From Chromera velia (taxonomy: Eukaryota; Sar; Chromeraceae): a DNA stretch of 18,899 nucleotides. Of this stretch, positions 16,001 to 18,899 are shown piece after piece. The DNA is taken from positions 1-18,899 of the forward strand of contig JAHBMJ010002446.1 of the NCBI GenBank assembly GCA_018398765.1, written 5' to 3'. Numbering within the stretch: the stretch's first letter is position 1; every line of letters starts with the position of its first letter. The notes under the pieces were generated by a model. It made no database searches. It had not been told where the DNA came from and was given only the letters and a program-made list of their open reading frames with translations. Made by a program: the position numbers and the translations under genes.

Positions 16001-18582
16001 ACTGCGCCCCCCTACCCCCCCACCTGAACCCTCACAAGGGAGCTATAAGCCCTCAGGTAGGACTCTCCGACGAGAGCAGTAAGCTCTGGGTCCAGAGTTT
16101 CTCTGGCTCGCTGCACAGACAATCCATGCATTTACTTTCATACAGAATTCTTTTCATACAGGGGGCATGCATTTACTGTATGAAAAAGAATTCTGTATGA
16201 AAGCTCTGGGTCCAGAGTTTCTCCAGCTCGCTGCACAGACAGACACTCAGAGGCAGGGAGGGAGACAGAGAAAACGAGACACCATCCGGAGGACCACAAA
16301 AGCACAAGAGAAGCATCGAGGCCCTCGTTACAAAAAAGAGGCGGAGCTACATTAACTCAAACCGATGACACAGAGAAAAAGAGTAGAGGACGTTCGGAAG
16401 AGAGGAGGGAAGGGCAGGCAAATAGCTACAGAAATTCTAATAGTCACACGCATGACCGCATGCACCCACCCACCCACGGCCAGAAAGGCCGACCTGACCT
16501 GCACCAGCCGCAGCGCCAGACGGAAGTCCTGTCTGTGGATTGCCAACACAGAACTGTAGAAGTATGCTTCGTACGAGTGCGAATCCTGGATGAGGAAGGG
16601 AAGGGAGGAGAGAAGAGCGTCGCTCAAGTGGATCCGCGGAGAGCACATAAAGATGATCTCACCATCATTACTCAGTCGCAACCTGCCCTTTGCATTTGAC
16701 TTCGATTCATTAAACCAGTTTCACAATCACAGTACTGATGTGCATGTAAAAGCACAACCAGGCCCCAACCGGACGACTCCTGACAGGCACTGCAACGGAC
16801 TCACTAACTTCCACCGCGAACAAGACAAGCAAATGCATCTCACAGACGGTCCCTTCTCTCACTCACATGAACGCCTCCACTTTCATGCGTGACAAAAAAC
16901 GCAAAGAGACGGCTGTTATCCTGATGACACGAATAAATTTCAACTGAAAATTATCGAAGCAAAATAAATGAAGGAAATGAGAGGAACCCACCCGTGCAAC
17001 CAAAAAGAAGAATTACGGGAGCGACTACACATCTGATACTATTGTGACCGACCTCTAGGGTCTGTACGTAAATCGCCATGCGGGACCAGTTCCGCCGATT
17101 GAATTCCGCTGCAGCTGCCAAATGCGCGATCTCCTGTCTTTTCGCATGATCCAGCCCCCCCGTTTGAAGACCCGAACTCCATACCTCCTCTGCTAACCGA
17201 GCTAAACGTTCCCACTCTCCCAACGCATGCAAACAACGCAATCTCGGGCGTAAGAACTCGATCTGAGCCGATGCCGACCCCCCAACCCCCCCCGCCCCTT
17301 GCCCCGACGCCCCGAGGGTCGAGGCGGCAACCCCCGAGGGCCCCGGCGTTCCCCCCCACTCCCCTGTCCCGAAGTCGCCGTCCGGGCCGGGGCCCCCGTC
17401 CAGCATGCGGTCCCCCAGAGTCTCGCCGAGCTGTCTCAGCTCATAGGCCTCTAGGGCGTCTTCCCATCTCTGCAGTTTCTCGTACCTGCATTTCCATTTC
17501 CAAAATGGGAGGGGCCGGGGGTGCACTTCCATGAACAATAGAGCAGGCAGGCAGGCAGGCAGGCAGGCACATGGAGGCGATCGACACAAATCCAAAAGGA
17601 GCCCTTATGTCCTTTATAGATCTTCTATGCACATGCGATCCCTTTTGTTTGCTACAAAGAGCTGATCGAAAGTCGGTTTTGCAACGCAGCTCTGAACGTT
17701 CCCGTCCTCTGACAGGTATCCAGAGACATACAGCCATCTAGTCAATGATTCGTGCCCCCCAGTTCTCTCTCAGTCGACTCCGAAAGAAAAAAAAAAAAAG
17801 AGAAAAAAAAATTCGCATCACTGGAGGCAGGCTAGCAAAAAGCATTTCTCCTTCCTTTCTCTCCTTACTCCACCAAACCCTGGAACGACTGCCCGACCGA
17901 CCCACCAGCTTTCCTTCAAGGTCACGTGCAGGTGTTTCTGCGCGTATTCCAACACCCCCCTCGCTGCTTCTCCTTGTTGTAGCTGGTTATTCAACGAGAT
18001 CAGGGCCTCTACCGAGGACTCTGCATGCATTCATACACACATGCACGCACGCATGCGAAAATGCAGAGACAAATGCGCATTCGAGAACGCCAGCAGGCAG
18101 GCGCCTTCGTTGAGGGCTTTTGGCAGCAGGAAAGGTGGAGAGGAAAGGGCATCCATCAGAAGGAAACATTTGGGGGTCTTCTGTGCCCCCATGCAATTGA
18201 AATAATGTTGTCCCCATCATGAAGCCTTCAGAACCGTCAACGGGGAGGTAATTGCAGGAAGACGCAGCAATAAGCAATGTCCAAGAATACCTGGAAATTC
18301 CAACGAAAAGGGGAAGACAACCAAGGCAATGTAAGGGCGTGTAAGGGTCTGCATTTTTTTTGTTCTGAAATGCAAACTCTTCTTCACCTTACCCCCTTTT
18401 GATTTTGTTTCCTTCTTTTCCAACCAACCGGGCGAAGTCCGAAATTCCTGTTCCTTGTAGTAGAGGGCCTTTGCATAGGCGTGACTCTTCTCTGCCAGCT
18501 CTCCCAACAAAGCTCTGTCTATGGGCAGCTGAGCGACCCCCACCGGCTGTTGTTCCATGAACTCGGCCAGGTTCAAAATCGC
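4956..18582 (-). CDS. TOR: TOR (target of rapamycin) PI3K-related protein kinase, 22 exons, 3' part of gene
   Basis: The gene encodes the catalytic subunit of TOR complexes, a Ser/Thr kinase that couples nutrient state to growth. Hand-assembled exons (minus strand, coding order): 18582-18429, 18020-17906, 17485-17053, 16585-16499, 16110-16024, 15735-15598, 15126-14572, 14305-14228, 13657-13551, 13260-13189, 12932-12782, 12237-11453, 10932-10696, 10353-10240, 9939-9876, 9373-9305, 8915-8701, 8388-7686, 7368-6303, 6031-5868, 5608-5409, 5058-4956. They sum to 5,697 nt (1,898 aa plus stop), with matching phase at all 21 junctions. Domains: FAT about 1-760, FRB 761-885, kinase about 920-1210, linker about 1210-1840, FATC 1866-1898. 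K963, D1114, H1116, N1119 and D1133 match the ATP-binding Lys, catalytic loop and DFG Asp of mTOR. The FRB and the CYTGWCPFW end distinguish TOR from other PIKKs. The protein is several hundred residues longer than the matching part of human mTOR because of Gly/Ala/Ser-rich insertions. Upstream exons lie beyond the right edge. Confidence 0.93.
5341..5383. repeat. (AC)n(GC)n microsatellite in TOR intron 21
   Basis: An AC run (about 5349-5362) passes directly into a GC run (5363-5380). The alternating purine-pyrimidine tract can adopt Z-DNA in principle. It lies in the intron before the FATC exon. Confidence 0.9.
5409..5608 (-). CDS. TOR: TOR exon 21: pre-FATC helix
   Basis: The acceptor is GATGCAG and the donor is GTGGGT; the exon enters at phase 0 and leaves at phase 2. 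It ends with [20 protein letters not shown], matching mTOR KAIQIINRVRDKLTGRDF. Confidence 0.93.
5692..5743. repeat. (AC)n(AG)n microsatellite in TOR intron 20
   Basis: An AC run (5692-5714) joins an AG run (5714-5743). On the transcribed minus strand the second part is a (CT)n pyrimidine tract. Confidence 0.9.
5868..6031 (-). CDS. TOR: TOR exon 20: linker exon
   Basis: This 164-nt exon has acceptor GATTGCAG and donor GTGGGC; it enters at phase 1 and leaves at phase 0. It encodes a Gly/Ala/Gln-rich stretch (from [15 protein letters not shown]). Support is frame, splice sites and phase only. Confidence 0.65.
6303..7368 (-). CDS. TOR: TOR exon 19: long linker exon
   Basis: This 1,066-nt exon has acceptor TTTGATGCAG and donor GTCAGT; it enters at phase 0 and leaves at phase 1. 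It encodes about 355 residues rich in Arg, Gly and Ser, with basic [10 protein letters not shown] clusters and Ala/Ser runs, all probably disordered. It is supported by a long open frame and by the split codon G|CC that exactly joins exon 20. It has no counterpart in yeast, plant or animal TOR known to me. Confidence 0.75.
7478..7528. repeat. (ACAG)n(GAAA)n microsatellite in TOR intron 18
   Basis: Short ACAG repeats run into about nine GAAA units. On the minus strand they give a TTTC pyrimidine tract inside the intron before exon 19. Confidence 0.9.
7686..8388 (-). CDS. TOR: TOR exon 18: kinase C-lobe and start of long linker
   Basis: The acceptor is CCTGCAG and the donor is GTGAGT; the exon enters at phase 2 and leaves at phase 0. 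The first 56 residues ([20 protein letters not shown] through [13 protein letters not shown]) match the mTOR C-lobe to its end. About 179 further residues are low-complexity Pro/Ala/Gly/Thr sequence without a known domain. The donor was chosen over nearby GTAGAT and GTAGCG, which have the same phase, because GTGAGT is the better site, so the exact end is slightly uncertain. Confidence 0.85.
8701..8915 (-). CDS. TOR: TOR exon 17: catalytic and DFG loops
   Basis: The acceptor is CCTGCAG and the donor is GTCTGT; the exon enters at phase 0 and leaves at phase 2. It encodes [20 protein letters not shown] with NLM directly after, then [10 protein letters not shown] and KFPEKIPF. Catalytic D1114, H1116 and N1119 and the DFG D1133 are all present. 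Confidence 0.97.
9177..9230. repeat. (CT)n(GT)n microsatellite in TOR intron 16
   Basis: A CT run (9177-9194) is followed by a GT run (9200-9228). It is opposite in orientation to the other compound repeats of this gene. Confidence 0.9.
9305..9373 (-). CDS. TOR: TOR exon 16: small kinase exon
   Basis: This 69-nt exon is phase 0 at both ends, with acceptor CCTGCAG and donor GTGGGT. It encodes [20 protein letters not shown], ending WLQ, where mTOR has VEVFEHAVNNTAGDDLAKLL and WLK. Confidence 0.93.
9876..9939 (-). CDS. TOR: TOR exon 15: small kinase exon
   Basis: This 64-nt exon has acceptor AATCGCAG and donor GTCAGT; it enters at phase 2 and leaves at phase 0. It encodes [20 protein letters not shown], where mTOR has IEHRIMLRMAPDYDHLTLMQ. 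Confidence 0.88.
10240..10353 (-). CDS. TOR: TOR exon 14: kinase N-lobe/hinge
   Basis: The acceptor is CCTGCAG and the donor is GTCCGT; phase 2 at both ends. It encodes [20 protein letters not shown] and then TLHSLI, matching mTOR YAVIPLSTNSGLIGWVPHCD and TLHALI. Confidence 0.95.
10696..10932 (-). CDS. TOR: TOR exon 13: kinase N-lobe
   Basis: The acceptor is CCCTTCAG and the donor is GTCGGT; phase 2 at both ends. It encodes [20 protein letters not shown] with K963 equivalent to mTOR K2187, which contacts ATP. Confidence 0.95.
10953..10972. repeat. (AG)n microsatellite in TOR intron 12
   Basis: A short AG run lies about 20 bases upstream of the exon 13 acceptor in the gene. On the minus strand it reads as (CT)n. 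Confidence 0.85.
11453..12237 (-). CDS. TOR: TOR exon 12: end of FAT and FRB domain
   Basis: The acceptor is CCCCTGCAG and the donor is GTGGGT; the exon enters at phase 0 and leaves at phase 2. It encodes [16 protein letters not shown], the FRB core [16 protein letters not shown] and [19 protein letters not shown]. Compared with mTOR, S2035, W2101, Y2105 and F2108 are kept (S782, W877, Y881, F884). Y2038 is His785, F2039 is Tyr786, T2098 is Glu874 and D2102 is Ala878. A Gly/Ala-rich insertion (about residues 840-868) lies just before the last FRB helix. An alternative upstream acceptor at 12336 would add 33 in-frame codons. Confidence 0.95.
12233..12346. mobile_element. Older, inverted copy of the element with duplicated acceptor (TOR exon 12)
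   Basis: TATGAAAGTAAATGCATG at 12319-12336 is the exact reverse complement of the 18-mer at exon 5. GCATGCTGC plus a G-run occurs at 12233 and again 99 bases away at 12332. On the minus strand both read as a CAG acceptor followed by CATGC. The flanking copies are diverged (about 13 of 14 bases in the core), suggesting an older event. The DNA between has several degenerate ATACAG/CTGTAT words. Confidence 0.6.
12782..12932 (-). CDS. TOR: TOR exon 11: FAT end, NLQDTLR motif
   Basis: The acceptor is CATCCAG and the donor is GTCAGT; the exon enters at phase 2 and leaves at phase 0. It encodes [20 protein letters not shown] and then [10 protein letters not shown], matching mTOR PAVQGFFRSISLSRGNNLQD and TLRVLTLWF. 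Confidence 0.93.
13031..13060. repeat. (AG)15 microsatellite in TOR intron 10
   Basis: Fifteen AG units, a (CT)15 tract on the transcribed strand, about 100 bases upstream of the exon 11 acceptor. Confidence 0.9.
13189..13260 (-). CDS. TOR: TOR exon 10: short polyglutamine exon
   Basis: This 72-nt exon has acceptor CTCGCAG and donor GTAAGT. That is the only GTAAGT donor among the 21 in this model. It encodes [14 protein letters not shown] followed by polyGln and KAQFG. It falls where mTOR has its disordered Ala/Thr/Ser loop within FAT. It is the least conserved exon; support comes from open frame, splice sites and phase 2 at both ends. Confidence 0.7.
13551..13657 (-). CDS. TOR: TOR exon 9: FAT YKAW helix
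   Basis: The acceptor is CCTGCAG and the donor is GTTGGC, leaving phase 2. It encodes [20 protein letters not shown] and then TWALLHF, matching mTOR SWYKAWHAWAVMNF. Confidence 0.9.
14228..14305 (-). CDS. TOR: TOR exon 8: FAT repeat
   Basis: This is 26 codons, phase 0 at both ends, with acceptor TTTCTTTCAG and donor GTGGGG. It encodes [18 protein letters not shown] and so on. It is the weakly conserved helix between LKLGEW and the YKAWHAWA motif of mTOR. The frame was chosen because it is open and joins both neighbours in phase. Confidence 0.75.
14572..15126 (-). CDS. TOR: TOR exon 7: FAT repeats with low-complexity insertion
   Basis: This is 185 codons, phase 0 at both ends, with acceptor AATTGCAG and donor GTCTGT. 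It encodes [20 protein letters not shown], matching mTOR VRSLVVSPHEDMRTWLKYAS. A Ser/Ala- and Gly-rich stretch of roughly 75 residues comes before LLSKCHLK, which matches LMARCFLK. The acceptor and first 17 exon bases are repeated 114 bases upstream around a palindromic element. Confidence 0.92.
15110..15248. mobile_element. Related element flanked by 25-bp splice-site duplication (TOR exon 7)
   Basis: Perfect 25-bp direct repeats at 15110-15134 and 15224-15248 each carry, on the minus strand, acceptor AATTGCAG and the first 17 bases of exon 7. The 89 bases between hold CATGCATGTACTTTCATA (15144-15161, one mismatch to the other copies), its inverted partner near 15184-15197 and a further copy of TATGAAAGTAAAT at 15210-15222. 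Confidence 0.75.
15598..15735 (-). CDS. TOR: TOR exon 6: FAT repeat
   Basis: This is 46 codons, phase 0 at both ends, with acceptor CCTGCAG and donor GTTGGT. It encodes [13 protein letters not shown] and then the [18 protein letters not shown] helix, matching m[15 protein letters not shown] and RLQGCQRIVEDWQKIL. An earlier GTAGAC after AAGCAG is rejected as donor because the following residues match the family. Confidence 0.9.
16024..16110 (-). CDS. TOR: TOR exon 5: FAT repeat, 5' end duplicated upstream
   Basis: This is 29 codons, phase 0 at both ends, with acceptor CTGTGCAG and donor GTGGGG. It encodes [20 protein letters not shown], matching mTOR KARDLLDAELTAMAGESYSR. The acceptor and first exon bases occur again 120 bases upstream in the gene (16201-16241), separated by a palindromic element. 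The upstream copy would run into stops, so 16110 is taken as the true start. Confidence 0.9.
16081..16241. mobile_element. Palindromic element flanked by 41-bp splice-site duplication (TOR exon 5)
   Basis: Direct repeats at 16081-16121 and 16201-16241 match at 39 of 41 bases. On the minus strand each contains the acceptor CTGTGCAG and the first bases of exon 5. Between them lies a palindrome: left arm 16135-16161, right arm 16176-16203, inverted copies differing by one extra A. CATGCATTTACTTTCATA is at 16125-16142. The layout resembles a small nonautonomous element with an unusually long target duplication. Confidence 0.75.
16499..16585 (-). CDS. TOR: TOR exon 4: FAT repeat
   Basis: This is 29 codons, phase 0 at both ends, with acceptor ATCCAG and donor GTCAGG. 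It encodes [17 protein letters not shown], matching mTOR FYRAVLALHQDLFSLA. Confidence 0.88.
17053..17485 (-). CDS. TOR: TOR exon 3: FAT repeats with Gly-rich insertion
   Basis: The acceptor is TGCAG. TG|G makes the Trp of WYEKL, matching mTOR WYEKLHEWDKAL, and the exon ends at phase 0 before donor GTCGGT. A Gly/Pro/Ala-rich insertion of about 50 residues (from [11 protein letters not shown] on) sits before [16 protein letters not shown], which matches mTOR GRMRCLEALGEWGQL. The [14 protein letters not shown] helix follows. Confidence 0.9.
17543..17569. repeat. (GCAG)n microsatellite in TOR intron 2
   Basis: Tandem GCAG units lie within about 85 bases of the exon 3 acceptor. A shorter run of the same unit lies near 14177-14192 in intron 8. 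Confidence 0.85.
17906..18020 (-). CDS. TOR: TOR exon 2: FAT repeat
   Basis: The acceptor is ATGCAG. The split codon G|AG joins exon 1, and the exon leaves at phase 2 (TG) before donor GTGGGT. It encodes [12 protein letters not shown] and GVLEYAQKH, matching mTOR ESLISINNKLQQ and GVLEYAMKH. Confidence 0.88.
18429..18582 (-). CDS. TOR: TOR exon 1 of window: FAT repeat with NLAEFME
   Basis: The acceptor CCCCGCAG precedes GCG; the exon enters at phase 0 and leaves at phase 1 before donor GTTGGT. It encodes [12 protein letters not shown] and then the [10 protein letters not shown]-type helix (here [18 protein letters not shown]), matching mTOR segments NLAEFMEH and CRAYAKALHYKELEF. The exon before it is not resolved. 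Donor-like GTAAGA at 18880-18875 near the right edge would leave the wrong phase for this exon. Confidence 0.85.
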
Positions 18583-18899
18583 CTGCGGGGGGGAAAAGAG
18601 AAAAGGGTAGGTGAAGAGAAGAAAAGAGGGCGGACCGACGAGATGCCAAACAATTTTCTTTTCGCCGACAGTCTCTCTGAAAAAAGTACCGTCTGTCATC
18701 ATTTTTCACAGCAAGGTTTCGGTGGCAGAAAAGCCTCTTTTGAGAACCTTTTCTTGGTTTTGTCTTTCAGGCGAAGGAGAAAGCTTCTATCGCAGTCTCC
18801 TCTCATGCACCCTATCTGCATGTATGCTTGGTGTACCCCTCATGCTACGCTGCACACATCTGCATCTGTGCCGATCTTACGTGACATTGCTACGATGTT
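18583..18899 (-). other. TOR: Unresolved intron and possible edge exon of TOR
   Basis: Upstream of the first assigned exon there is a pyrimidine-rich acceptor, then 300 bases without a convincing TOR-like frame. Donor-like GTAAGA (18880-18875) could end an exon covering 18899-18881. Its readable frame would leave phase 1, which does not fit the phase-0 start at 18582, so a small exon may be missing or the site is not used. Confidence 0.3.

Noticed and set aside
18881-18899. TOR exon ending at the right edge before GTAAGA
   Set aside because: Its open frame leaves phase 1, but the next assigned exon enters at phase 0; too short to judge.
1-18899. CRISPR arrays, tRNA or rRNA genes, bacterial operons
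   Set aside because: No regular spacer-repeat array, cloverleaf or rRNA core was recognised, and gene structure is plainly eukaryotic.

Overview
This window looks like nuclear DNA of a eukaryote. Its main gene is cut into at least 22 exons by introns of 256-570 bases with GT...CAG ends. There are dinucleotide and tetranucleotide repeats, and no operons or Shine-Dalgarno sites. The intron-rich gene structure, Gly/Ala/Ser/Gln-rich protein insertions and many TGCATGC words (a motif bound by ApiAP2 factors in Apicomplexa) would suit an alveolate alga such as a chromerid. That assignment is an inference, not something the sequence proves.

Layout. (1) Bases 1-633, minus strand: the 5' part of an unrecognised gene running off the left edge, with a basic coil, an acidic-serine tract and a basic C-terminal region. 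(2) 634-2124: a divergent intergenic region with two clusters of TGCATGCA words. (3) 2125-3750, plus strand: an uninterrupted 541-codon ORF for a MYND zinc-finger protein whose finger is split by about 53 extra residues. (4) 3751-4955: an AT-rich tail-to-tail spacer holding a 216-bp inverted-repeat (MITE-like) element. (5) 4956-18582, minus strand: the C-terminal 1,898 residues of a TOR (target of rapamycin) kinase in 22 exons. I assembled these by hand. Every junction keeps phase, the exons sum to 5,697 nt (1,899 codons with the stop), and the protein ends in a textbook FATC tail. The 5' part of TOR lies beyond the right edge.

The TOR protein reads in order: FAT repeats (exons 1-11), the end of FAT plus FRB (exon 12), kinase N-lobe (13-16), catalytic and DFG loops (17), C-lobe (18), a linker of about 630 residues (18-21) and FATC (21-22). 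In human mTOR the corresponding linker is below about 100 residues. All catalytic residues I could place are intact, so the gene looks functional.

The most unusual signal is a family of small palindromic elements sharing the word CATGCATTTACTTTCATA. They sit just upstream of three TOR exons (5, 7 and 12). At each, the 3' splice site and first exon bases are duplicated on both sides of the element: 41 bp, 25 bp and a diverged ~14 bp. The duplicate acceptors lie 120, 114 and 99 bases apart, all multiples of three. At exon 12 the extra 33 codons are open in frame. This looks like a mobile or templated-insertion family that lands on intron-exon junctions and keeps splicing possible by copying the acceptor, related in spirit to introners but not a pattern I know.
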